Origin: Acidobacteriota bacterium
GTDB taxonomy: Bacteria; Acidobacteriota; Terriglobia; Acidiferrales; UBA7541
Assembly: GCA_003154775.1 (NCBI GenBank)
Contig: PMES01000042.1
Span: 1 to 58,103, forward strand
Length of the DNA stretch: 58,103 nucleotides
Direction: 5' to 3'
In this document: one piece after another, positions 18,325 through 25,777 of the stretch
Layout of the letters: each line of letters opens with the position of its first letter
Numbering within the stretch: position 1 is the stretch's first letter
Notes under the pieces: generated by a model
What the model was told of the DNA's origin: nothing
Database searches by the model: none
Seen by the model: only the letters and a program-made list of their open reading frames with translations
Program-made: the position numbers and the translations under genes

Positions 18325-19839
18325 TCACCAGCGTTTTTGCTTTCCCGCTTGCAGCGCCCGTAGCACCGCGTGGCGCATGGCCGCTTCCGGCGCGCGGCTT
18401 CCCATCCACAATTCCCATTGCGCGATTCCTTGTGCCAGAAACATTTCGACGCCGGACACCGTGCGAATCCCTTTCGCCGCCGCGATCTGAAGCAACTTCG
18501 TCTGCGCTGGGCGGTAGATAAAGTCCATCACGACAGAACAGTGTAACTCGCCGGCCCTCAGGGGCGAAATCCCAACCTGCTGGTGCATCCCCACGGGCGT
18601 CGCATTCAAGATGGCGTCATAGCGCTCCTTACCCAACGCGCCGCGCCGCACCGCTTCGCCGCCAACGGCGCGCGCCAACGCCCGTGCCGCCGCTTCCCGC
18701 CGCGCACAAACAAAAACCTCTGCCCCAGCCTGCGCAAGCGCGAAAGCCGCGGCCCGTGCGGAGCCGCCCGCCCCAAAAATCAGCACCCGGCTGCCTCGCA
18801 GTTGCAGTTTCCTCTCCAGCGCGCGAAGCACTCCCAGATAATCGGTGTTGCTTCCATAGAGCGAGCCGTCGCGCCGCACCGTAACGGTGTTCACCGCGCC
18901 AATCCGCTGCGCCAGCGGTTCGCAATCATCCAGTCGCCGGAAAACCGCCTCTTTGTGCGGCAACGTTACGCCGAAGCCCGCCACCCCTAGTTCCGGCGCC
19001 GCCTTCAGAAAATCGTCCAGGCGTTCCACCAGGAACGGCAGGAACACCGCGTCCTTCTTCGCTGCAACGTAACCCGTGTTGTGCAGCAAGGGCGACATCG
19101 AGTGTCCGATGGGATTCCCGATCACGCCAAACACGCGCGTTTTCGGTGTAATCTTGTGCGCGCGGTACATCTCCTTGAAATCGCGCAGGTGCACTTGCCC
19201 CGGCGCTGTCTCCGCCGCCACCGGTGCATAAGCCAGCGCACTTCCCTCGCGCAGGGCCAGCAACCTGGCGGGCAATCCGATCTCTCCCATCGGCACGGCA
19301 ATCAGTTGTCGCGAATGACGCAGCACTTTCAGAAGCCTCACGCTGTCCCCAATTGTCTGGGACATCGCTGCCATCTTGATCGCGTCCACTCCTCCATGGG
19401 GCGGCACGCTCATCTTCTCTGGAAGTCTCGGCGTCCGCCGAAAATCGTGCATCGAGAGCATCATCTTCGATGGCAGCGCGTATCCTTCCACGGACTTTCC
19501 CGGCAGCTCCCGCAGCGTTTCCACTTCCAGATCACACCACTGGCAGCCCGCTTGCCCTGCCTTCATGAGCCAGTACAATTCCGCGCCGGCATCGCCAGCG
19601 AACTCTCCCCCGCCAATGCGCCGGCGGCAAGTCGCTACGAAAACGGCGCCCTTCGGGCGAGATCCCTTCAGCCAACTCAAGAACTTCTGGCGCTCATGGT
19701 CGGTCCGCAGCCAGTCCAGACGAAGTTCCACGGTCCGGGTGTAGCGGAGCGCCTGCCGGAGCAGGACCCTCAATTCGCTCGCCGTTGCGGCGGCGGCAAC
19801 TCCGCAAATGCGCCCCACCCCGGTTCCGAACGGTTTCAT
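18325..19839 (-). CDS. aroDE: Fused 3-dehydroquinate dehydratase (type I) / shikimate dehydrogenase
   Basis: A 504-residue bifunctional enzyme for two successive shikimate-pathway steps. Residues 1-220 form the type I dehydratase: the Schiff-base lysine in GVDAIKMAAM and the catalytic histidine in LSMHDFR are present. Residues 232-500 form shikimate dehydrogenase: GNPIGHSMSPLLHN, the lysine in VTLPHKEAVFR, the Asp in SNTDYLG, and the NADP loop IFGAGGSARAAAFAL. The fusion resembles the plant and chlamydial arrangement and is known in some bacteria. It is upstream of trpE and trpG on the same strand, so chorismate supply and use may be co-regulated. Confidence 0.94.
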   Translation of the reverse strand: MKPFGTGVGRICGVAAAATASELRVLLRQALRYTRTVELRLDWLRTDHERQKFLSWLKGSRPKGAVFVATCRRRIGGGEFAGDAGAELYWLMKAGQAGCQWCDLEVETLRELPGKSVEGYALPSKMMLSMHDFRRTPRLPEKMSVPPHGGVDAIKMAAMSQTIGDSVRLLKVLRHSRQLIAVPMGEIGLPARLLALREGSALAYAPVAAETAPGQVHLRDFKEMYRAHKITPKTRVFGVIGNPIGHSMSPLLHNTGYVAAKKDAVFLPFLVERLDDFLKAAPELGVAGFGVTLPHKEAVFRRLDDCEPLAQRIGAVNTVTVRRDGSLYGSNTDYLGVLRALERKLQLRGSRVLIFGAGGSARAAAFALAQAGAEVFVCARREAAARALARAVGGEAVRRGALGKERYDAILNATPVGMHQQVGISPLRAGELHCSVVMDFIYRPAQTKLLQIAAAKGIRTVSGVEMFLAQGIAQWELWMGSRAPEAAMRHAVLRALQAGKQKRW

Positions 19840-19921
19840 CGACGTAAACTACCCCCAATCCCTTGAAAATAGGGCTTGTAGCACACCTTTGCAAATGTGT
19901 AAAGCGTCCTCACCCATTTTG

Positions 19922-19950
19922 TTGACGTGGCCTGAGGCGCTTGCTAGCTT
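19922..19950 (+). promoter_or_regulatory. Possible sigma-70 promoter for the exported repeat-protein gene
   Basis: TTGACG at 19922-19927 is followed after 17 bases by TAGCTT at 19945-19950, with TG two bases before the -10 element. It points toward the gene at 20003, about 50 bases away, in the divergent gap with aroDE. The -10 match is only partial. Confidence 0.4.
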
Positions 19951-20002
19951 CAAAGGTGCAAGTCCCCGCACGGCCCTTTCTGGCGTGAGTCGAAGGAGTA
20001 CG

Positions 20003-20908
20003 ATGATGATGCGCGCAAACGCAGCAACGATGTGTTTCGGAATTCTCCTGGCAGCCGTCGGCGCTTCGGCGCAGGGCAATCCGTCCAGCCAGGTCGTCTC
20101 TTCCACGCAAGCTGTCGGCGCCCAGACCTCGCCTGATTTCTCGGCGGTTTACTGTGCCGGCTTTATCTCCGGTGAGAAAGTGCAGGATGAGGTGCGCTTG
20201 ATTTCCGGAGAGCAGTCCAACGTCAAGAACATTTTCGCCAACCGTGATTACGTTTACATCAACAAAGGCTCCAATCAGGGCGTGCGCGTCGGGGACCGCT
20301 TCTATGCCGTCCGCCCAGTACCTGATCCCTTACAGGTGAAATGGTTCAAGTGGCAGGACAAGCTCTTGAAGGCCATGGGCACGATCTACTCGGATACCGG
20401 ACAACTTGTTGTCACTGACGTACAGCCCAACGTTTCTACCGCACAGGTTATCTTCACCTGCAGTTACATCCAGCGCGGCGACATCCTCAGGCCCATGCAG
20501 GAACGCCCCTCCCCGCCATACAAGCCCGCCGGCCCGTTCGATCATTTTGCGCCTGTCAGCGGCAAGCCTGTCGGCATGCTTGTCATAGGCCAGGATTTTT
20601 CGCAGACCTATGGCCAGAATTCCATCGTTTATGTCAATCTCGGCACCAATCAGGGCGTGAAGGTTGGGGACTATTTCCGCATCTTCCGCTATCAGGGCTC
20701 GCACGCGGAAACGGCTCCGAACCTGCCGGACTTTCAATACAAGCTGTTTGGCTTCGGCAGTACGCCGCAAAAATACGAGTGGAACGATCTGCCCCGGGAA
20801 GTGTTCGGCGAGGGCATCGTGATCAGAGTGGACCACAACTCGTCAACCATGTTCGTTACTTACACCAGTAACGCTACCTTCGCCGGCGATTACGTCGAAA
20901 TCGAGTAA
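20003..20908 (+). CDS. Exported protein with two internal repeats, function unknown
   Basis: A 301-residue protein with no named family that I recognise. The signal peptide is MMMRANAATMCFGILLAAVGASAQG, probably cut after ASA. The mature part holds two copies of a beta-rich repeat: YVYINKGSNQGVRVGDRFYAVRP at about 100 and VYVNLGTNQGVKVGDYFRIFR at about 215. Such G-x-N-x-G-V-x-V-G-D units resemble the C-terminal domain of the flagellar protein FlgT and other envelope proteins. The ATG at 20003 has AAGGAG four bases upstream. A strong terminator follows the gene. Envelope location is inferred. Confidence 0.72.
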   Translation: MMMRANAATMCFGILLAAVGASAQGNPSSQVVSSTQAVGAQTSPDFSAVYCAGFISGEKVQDEVRLISGEQSNVKNIFANRDYVYINKGSNQGVRVGDRFYAVRPVPDPLQVKWFKWQDKLLKAMGTIYSDTGQLVVTDVQPNVSTAQVIFTCSYIQRGDILRPMQERPSPPYKPAGPFDHFAPVSGKPVGMLVIGQDFSQTYGQNSIVYVNLGTNQGVKVGDYFRIFRYQGSHAETAPNLPDFQYKLFGFGSTPQKYEWNDLPREVFGEGIVIRVDHNSSTMFVTYTSNATFAGDYVEIE

Positions 20909-20937
20909 TCCCTCTTCCCCCAGTTCCGTTATCGGGA

Positions 20938-20974
20938 AGCCCGCGTCGCCTCTGCGCCGCGGGCTTCTTCTTTT
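20938..20974 (+). terminator. Rho-independent terminator after the exported repeat-protein gene
   Basis: A perfect 8-base stem AGCCCGCG / CGCGGGCT (20938-20945 and 20958-20965) with a 12-base loop is followed by a T-rich run TTCTTCTTTT. It lies 30 bases after the stop at 20908 and before the convergent AMMECR1 gene. Confidence 0.8.
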
Positions 20975-20983
20975 GAGAATGGC

Positions 20984-21532
20984 TTACTTGTTTTCGGAAA
21001 CGATCTCGCAACGAAATCCATAGATCTTCGTGTCCGGGTTCTTCCAGGCCTCCCGCGCCAGACCGGCCTTCCAGCAGGTTTCTTCCAGAAAGCGCTCGCG
21101 GTCCAGATGGTGCTCCAGGGCCACTTGTGGCAACAGCAATCCGCGGCGCCCGCCCTGTTCCACCAATAAGCCGTGAGTTCCGATCTCAATTTCTTCGGGC
21201 CGGATCAGCTCCAGGGCAGTCATCAGCGATACCTCGATCTCGACATCTCCAACTTCCTCTGGCTGCATCCGCGTGAAGCGCGGATCTTCCAGGGCCGCCC
21301 CCGCCGCACAGCGCACAATGCTATCGCCAAGTTGCTCGCGGCCGTCAATTACCCCGATGCAACCCCTCAGCTTTCCCTTCACATGGAGAGAAACGAACAC
21401 ACCGCACCGGCGTTCCAAAATACCGCTATTGGGGATGGGATGAATTAGGCGCCCTTGGCAGACAGCTTCCGTGATGGCCTGGCGCGCCAAATCCAGGATG
21501 GTCTTTCTGTCGGCATCAGAGAGGCACGGCAT
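20984..21532 (-). CDS. AMMECR1-domain protein (AmmeMemoRadiSam system protein A-like)
   Basis: A 182-residue AMMECR1-fold protein. The signature LRGCIGV (KGKLRGCIGVIDGRE) is intact, and the C-terminal LLLPQVALEHHLDRERFLEETC fits the family. The biochemical role of AMMECR1 is unclear; in many prokaryotes it is encoded together with a Memo-like dioxygenase and a radical SAM enzyme, but neither of those lies next to this gene. It overlaps the end of pgsA by 17 bases on the same strand, so it is probably co-transcribed with it. A start slightly downstream of 21532 is possible. Confidence 0.9.
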   Translation of the reverse strand: MPCLSDADRKTILDLARQAITEAVCQGRLIHPIPNSGILERRCGVFVSLHVKGKLRGCIGVIDGREQLGDSIVRCAAGAALEDPRFTRMQPEEVGDVEIEVSLMTALELIRPEEIEIGTHGLLVEQGGRRGLLLPQVALEHHLDRERFLEETCWKAGLAREAWKNPDTKIYGFRCEIVSENK

Positions 21533-22142
21533 CCTGCGAATTCTTCCGTGTTTCCGTCAGGCTGAGCTTCCGCCTCAGCTTGATGCGGTCGTCCAGTTGG
21601 CTCCAGAACTTCAGAAAATACTGCCCGGCGGAAACCAGCGCACTGATCACAACCAGCCAGAGCAGCATCAGCCCCAGCGGCTTTAACGAGGGATGGCGGA
21701 CTCCCGCTATCAAAACCGCAGCCGCACACACCTGCAATACCATCTTGGTCTTGCCCAAGGTGGAAGCCGCGATATTGAATCCTTCCGCCGTGGCGATATT
21801 CCGCAAACCCATGATGGTGAATTCCCGCCCGATGATGATCACCACCATCCACGCTTTCGCCAGGTGCATATCCACCAGGGCGATAAACGCCGCGGTGATC
21901 AGCAACTTGTCCGCGATGGGATCCAGCAGAATCCCGAGTGTCGTCACTTGTGAACGGCGCCGCGCAAAATATCCATCGGCCCAGTCGGTGGCCGCCGCAA
22001 ACAGTAGGATCAGAACGCCCCAGAACTCGAAATGCATGGGGAAACCCCACAGCTCCACGTTGGGGGTTCGCGTCAGCAGCACCACGATCAGCAGCGGCAC
22101 GAAAAATATCCGCAGGACGGTCAAGGAGTTCGGGAGGTTCAT
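21516..22142 (-). CDS. pgsA: CDP-diacylglycerol-glycerol-3-phosphate 3-phosphatidyltransferase
   Basis: Inner-membrane enzyme making phosphatidylglycerol phosphate, a key step for anionic phospholipids. The 208-residue product has the complete CDP-alcohol phosphotransferase motif D56-G-x2-A-R-x8-G70-x3-D74-x3-D78 and several hydrophobic segments spread along its length. MNLPNSLTVLRIFFVPLL is a typical N-terminus, so I chose the ATG at 22142 and not the longer frame reaching 22382. The next gene, for an AMMECR1 protein, overlaps its end. Upstream is a 500-base gap without a gene. Confidence 0.94.
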   Translation of the reverse strand: MNLPNSLTVLRIFFVPLLIVVLLTRTPNVELWGFPMHFEFWGVLILLFAAATDWADGYFARRRSQVTTLGILLDPIADKLLITAAFIALVDMHLAKAWMVVIIIGREFTIMGLRNIATAEGFNIAASTLGKTKMVLQVCAAAVLIAGVRHPSLKPLGLMLLWLVVISALVSAGQYFLKFWSQLDDRIKLRRKLSLTETRKNSQDAVPL

Positions 22143-22642
22143 AGGGCCATGATAACGGGCGCTGCCTATGCGGCAACACGCCACCACTCGGCTCACTATA
22201 GACTCCGCTCTGGAAGGCGTCAACGCTTGAAGGTTGTTGCTGTGACCCAGCCGGGGCTGTACTTTGCGGTTACTACGCAGCGGGCGCTGCCAACGGGCAG
22301 CCGGATACTCTTTCGTAACACCCTTGCTGCAAAGCTGTGCAAAAGTCTGGAGGCACTCTCTGCCGGAAAAGCATCCAGGCAATCTTCGCAGGGAAGAGCA
22401 AGAAGATTTAAGACACGCATACTCAATAACTTACAGAGACTTCCGAAATGGCTTCTCCCCTCGACAGCGTATTCTGCTCCGGTTGCCTCCGGGGGCTGGC
22501 TGCAAGTTTCCACAAGCTTTTCCACAACGGGACACCACCTCGGGGGATCCTGTCCCGCCCCGGCTAATTGTCACATTTTGTTCATATTTCACGGAATTTG
22601 AGGTAGTTACCCGGAAGTAACGCGCCACATTTTCGCTTCGCT
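22143..22642. other. 500-base intergenic region with DnaA-box-like 9-mers
   Basis: No convincing gene is seen. Two 9-mers match the relaxed DnaA-box consensus TTWTNCACA: TTTTGCACA on the minus strand at 22336-22344 and TTTTCCACA on the plus strand at 22518-22526. A one-mismatch copy, GTTTCCACA, is at 22506-22514, beside the second. The region near 22575-22640 is more AT-rich than its surroundings. The pgsA promoter must also lie here. Whether the boxes matter is unknown. Confidence 0.4.
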
Positions 22643-22843
22643 TCAAATCGCCCGCGGACCGCGCAGCACGCGGGCCGGCAGGAAGAGAATGGCGCGCAGT
22701 AGTTCAAACACTCCGCCCACCGCAATTCCCACAATCCGGAATGGCAGCAGCAGAAGCCAAATCAGCGGATACAACACCAGTGCCAACAGTGCGAGCGGCC
22801 AACATACTACCAGCAGGAGACACCACAAGATGAAAGCGGCCAT
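22643..22843 (-). CDS. Small hydrophobic membrane protein
   Basis: A 66-residue, very hydrophobic protein of unknown function: MAAFILWCLLLVVCWPLAL is followed by a second hydrophobic stretch (YPLIWLLLLPFRIVGIAVGGVFELLRAILF) and a basic end (PARVLRGPRAI). It probably spans the inner membrane two times. The ATG at 22843 has GGAGG nine bases upstream; a GTG three codons earlier is too close to that site. It follows hflX by 16 bases on the same strand and is likely part of the miaA-hflX transcript. Confidence 0.6.
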   Translation of the reverse strand: MAAFILWCLLLVVCWPLALLALVLYPLIWLLLLPFRIVGIAVGGVFELLRAILFLPARVLRGPRAI

Positions 22844-22859
22844 GATTCTCACCCTCCAC

Positions 22860-24263
22860 TTAAAGATACGCGGGAGAACTTCGCGATGTTCCCTTCACGA
22901 CAAAATCGTCGAGTTTCAGCCGCCGCGCAATCGCCTCGGGAATTTCCGCTTCCAGATCCATGTGCGACTCGCTCACCTGAGAACGAAGCACGCGCCCCAG
23001 CGCGTGAATCAGCGCCAGAGACCGCCCTTCGCTCAGCGGCATGTGCAGCGAGAGCTTTACCACGGGATCCACGGGCAACACCACATCCATCCGCCTCAGC
23101 AATTCCTCCAGACCTTCTCCCGTGAGCGCCGAAACGAACACCGGCGGTGTTCCTCCGCCATTGCCTCGCCAAGCTGCTTCGAATTCCTGGCGCTGCGCCT
23201 CCGTCAGGCGGTCCACTTTGTTAAACACGCGCAGCCGTGGCCTTCCCATCACTCCCAGCTCATCCAGAATTTTCTCGACTTCCACGTCCAATTCCTCGTG
23301 CCGGGGATTCGATATATCGCTCACCTGCAGCAGCAGCGCCGCCTCCTGCACTTCTTCGAGCGTGGCGCGAAACGCCGTGATCAGTCCTTTCGGCAAGTCG
23401 CGGATGAACCCCACAGTGTCCGATACCAGGATGCGCCGGTTCGAGGGCAGGCGGATCGCCCTCACCGTCGGGTCCAGCGTCGCGAACATCCTCGAGGACA
23501 CCAGCACCTCCGCGCGGCTCAGGGCATTGAACAGCGTCGATTTCCCCGCGTTGGTGTATCCCACCAGCGCGACCGTTCCCAGCGGCACGGCGTTGCGCGC
23601 TTCCCGTCGCAGCGCCCGCTGTTTGCGTACTTCGTTGATGCTGTCCTGAATTTTCCCTACCCGGTCGCGAATGCGACGCCGGTCGGTTTCCAGTTTCTTT
23701 TCGCCAGGTCCGCGCACGCCGATGCGGCCGGCTCCTCCACCCGTGCCTCCGGATCCCCCGCCGCCGCTCTTGCCGCCCAACCGGGACATCTGCGTGCCGC
23801 GCCCCGTCAGCCGCGGCATCATGTAGTTCAACTGCGCCAACTCCACCTGCAATTGTCCTTCGCGGCTCCGCGCATGCTTCGCAAAAATATCCAGGATGAG
23901 TTGCGTGCGATCGATCACACGATGCTCGGTGGCCTCCTCGATGTTGCGTTGCTGCATCGGGGTGAGTTCGCTATCGAAAATGATCAACGGCGCCCCACGG
24001 GCGTTGGCTTCCGCGCGAATCTCATCCAATTTCCCGCGGCCGACCAGCGTCGCGGGGTCCGCCGCCTCGCGCAACTGAAACACCGTGCCCGCTATCTCCG
24101 CCCCGGCGCTGCGCGCCAGTTCCTCCAGCTCCAGCAGCGATTCGCGGCCCTGCTCTCCCGTCGGCATGCCAGGAAAGCGTGGGGCACGCTTCCATCCCAC
24201 GCCCACCAGGAGGACACGTTCAGCCGCGGAAGTAGCGTGTTGTGTTTTCACGGGTGAATACAA
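22860..24263 (-). CDS. hflX: GTPase HflX
   Basis: Ribosome-binding GTPase that splits stalled or heat-damaged ribosomes. The 467-residue protein has the HflX N-terminal domain (VGRGKLDEI, FDSELTPMQQRNIE), the Gly-rich linker with GPGEKKLETDRRRIRDR, then the GTPase domain with P-loop GYTNAGKST, DTVGFIRDLPK (G3) and NKVD (G4). A glycine-rich tract (GGKSGGGGSGGTGGG) lies just before the GPGEKK motif. The start is uncertain: TTG 24263 or GTG 24251. It follows miaA by 58 bases, a conserved neighbourhood, but no hfq is present between the two. Confidence 0.94.
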   Translation of the reverse strand: MYSPVKTQHATSAAERVLLVGVGWKRAPRFPGMPTGEQGRESLLELEELARSAGAEIAGTVFQLREAADPATLVGRGKLDEIRAEANARGAPLIIFDSELTPMQQRNIEEATEHRVIDRTQLILDIFAKHARSREGQLQVELAQLNYMMPRLTGRGTQMSRLGGKSGGGGSGGTGGGAGRIGVRGPGEKKLETDRRRIRDRVGKIQDSINEVRKQRALRREARNAVPLGTVALVGYTNAGKSTLFNALSRAEVLVSSRMFATLDPTVRAIRLPSNRRILVSDTVGFIRDLPKGLITAFRATLEEVQEAALLLQVSDISNPRHEELDVEVEKILDELGVMGRPRLRVFNKVDRLTEAQRQEFEAAWRGNGGGTPPVFVSALTGEGLEELLRRMDVVLPVDPVVKLSLHMPLSEGRSLALIHALGRVLRSQVSESHMDLEAEIPEAIARRLKLDDFVVKGTSRSSPAYL

Positions 24264-24321
24264 CCAGGAGTCATCGTGCCTTCACTGCGCTGTGTCTCGC
24301 CGACCTGCCTCATCGCCTCAA

Positions 24322-25290
24322 TTATACGTCCATTCTCCCCGGAATCGCGCCCCGCAACTCCTCGCGCACGATGCCCAACGCCTGCCACTGGATCTCCGGA
24401 TCATCTCCGAACCCGCTCAACCAATGTACGCCCGCTTCTCGTCGGAACCACGTGATTTGTCGCTTGGCATAGCGTCGCGTGGCCTGCTGAATCGCGCTCC
24501 GCGCCTTTTCCAATTTCATGTCCCCGCGCAAGACCGCCCGCAATTCACGGTAGCCGATGAAGTCAAATGGCTTCGCGTCGTCCGGGAAGCCGCTTGCTGC
24601 CAGTCCCCGCACTTCCTCCATCCACCCGCTGGCCAGCATCGCTTCCGTCCTCGCGTGTACGCGCTTGTACAGCCCCTCACGTTCTGGCTGTAACCCTATC
24701 CTCACAGCTCGCCAGCCTGGCAATGGCGTCCTTCCGCTTCGTTGCACTTCCGACATCGGCTTCTTCGCCAGCAGGCATACTTCGATTGCGCGTATCAGCT
24801 TCTGCTCGTCTGCGGCCGCAATCTTTCCCGCGGAAATGGGATCGAGCCGCCGCAGGATCCGGTGCAAGTGCCCCGCCGCGTGCTCCGCCGCGCTCGTTCG
24901 CAATCTCTCTCTCAGGCTTTCCGAGCGCTGTGGCACGTCCGCCAATCCCTCGAGTAGAGCGCGCAAGTACAGCCCGGTCCCCGCCGTAAATATCGGCAGA
25001 CGCTGCCGGACGCGAAGGCCCTCCAGCACGCCGATCGCCCGTTCGCGGTATCCCCCTGCTGCAGCCTCTTCGCTGGGATCCAGCAAATCCATCATGTGGT
25101 GCGGAACGCCCTGGCGCTCTTCCGCGCTGGGCTTCGCCGTGCCAATGTCAAAGCCGCGGTACATCTGCGTTGAATCGCATGCAATCACTTCGCCGCCCAG
25201 TTGCAGGGCCAGCCACACCGCTAATTTCGATTTTCCGGAAGCGGTGGGTCCTAGGATGACTACGAGAGGCAATTCGCGGGGTTCGCTCAT
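24322..25290 (-). CDS. miaA: tRNA dimethylallyltransferase
   Basis: Adds a dimethylallyl group to A37 of tRNAs that read codons starting with U. The 322-residue protein has the P-loop GPTASGKSKLA, the substrate motif ACDSTQMYRGFDIGTAKP, HHMMDLLDP, FTAGTGLYLRALLEG and the C-terminal RRYAKRQITWFRRE, all hallmarks of MiaA. Its ATG overlaps the stop of a 33-residue miniprotein gene as ATGA. hflX follows on the same strand. The assignment is firm. Confidence 0.97.
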   Translation of the reverse strand: MSEPRELPLVVILGPTASGKSKLAVWLALQLGGEVIACDSTQMYRGFDIGTAKPSAEERQGVPHHMMDLLDPSEEAAAGGYRERAIGVLEGLRVRQRLPIFTAGTGLYLRALLEGLADVPQRSESLRERLRTSAAEHAAGHLHRILRRLDPISAGKIAAADEQKLIRAIEVCLLAKKPMSEVQRSGRTPLPGWRAVRIGLQPEREGLYKRVHARTEAMLASGWMEEVRGLAASGFPDDAKPFDFIGYRELRAVLRGDMKLEKARSAIQQATRRYAKRQITWFRREAGVHWLSGFGDDPEIQWQALGIVREELRGAIPGRMDV

Positions 25291-25388
25291 TTGCGGAACA
25301 GCAGCGGCCAGGCTCGGATTAGCAGCACCACCAGCACGATTAGCGCGATCAACACGCTCCCGAACACCTGTTGCCGGGCCAGTTTCAT
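25287..25388 (-). CDS. 33-residue single-membrane-span miniprotein overlapping miaA
   Basis: A very short gene: a basic N-terminus (MKLARQQVFG) followed by one hydrophobic helix (SVLIALIVLVVLLI) and a short end (RAWPLLFRK). Its TGA stop shares bases with the miaA ATG (ATGA), and GAGG lies a few bases before its own ATG at 25388. This arrangement strongly suggests translation and coupling to miaA. The function is unknown; small inner-membrane proteins of this size can modulate partners or be structural. No homologue is known to me by name. Confidence 0.55.
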   Translation of the reverse strand: MKLARQQVFGSVLIALIVLVVLLIRAWPLLFRK

Positions 25389-25564
25389 GCCTCTGCCTCA
25401 GCAGAATGGTAACAGATCACCAGGAAGAGGCCGGGGCTGCATTCCGATTGGAAACGACGCCCGCTCCACAGGCCGGCGTCCCTGGGAATTCTCTCTATGT
25501 GCCAGCCCGTATCCAGGCGGCGTCTGCTAATCTAAATTCCTCATTTGATGCACTTTTACCCGCT

Positions 25565-25777
25565 ATTCAAACAGCGTAGCACCCCTGTCATCCTGAGGGA
25601 CGCGCCGGGCGTTTACCCCGACCTGGTCGGGGCGCCCCGAAGGATCTCAACCTACACACGGCGCACAATTTTAATTGTTGAGGCCCTGAGGCGATCCTCA
25701 TCGGATCGCCTCAGGATGACGATGTCTTACTGAGCTGGAAAAACGGATGATTTGTAGTTTGTGAGAAATCCGGGCTA
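25565..25777. repeat. Dispersed repeat family A, copy 2
   Basis: Homologous to 15903-16094 along its whole length, but with extra sequence carrying the palindrome CCCCGACC-T-GGTCGGGG (25616-25632). It also has a perfect 13-base stem CCTGAGGCGATCC / GGATCGCCTCAGG at 25685-25697 and 25703-25715 that is degraded in copy 1. Its right edge coincides with the stop codon (25775-25777) of the TonB-like gene. The rest of the gap to the miniprotein gene (25389-25564) shows nothing notable. Confidence 0.82.

Noticed and set aside
22143-22642. Chromosome replication origin
   Set aside because: DnaA-box-like words are present, but there is no dnaA, dnaN or gidA nearby and no clear AT-rich unwinding element; kept only as a low-level finding.
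22689-24257. 522-residue plus-strand frame opposite hflX
   Set aside because: It mirrors hflX on the other strand and has no recognisable motif; GC-rich antisense frames are often long.
15903-25777. Insertion sequences flanked by repeats
   Set aside because: No transposase gene, terminal inverted repeats or target duplications are visible; the elements are short and non-coding.
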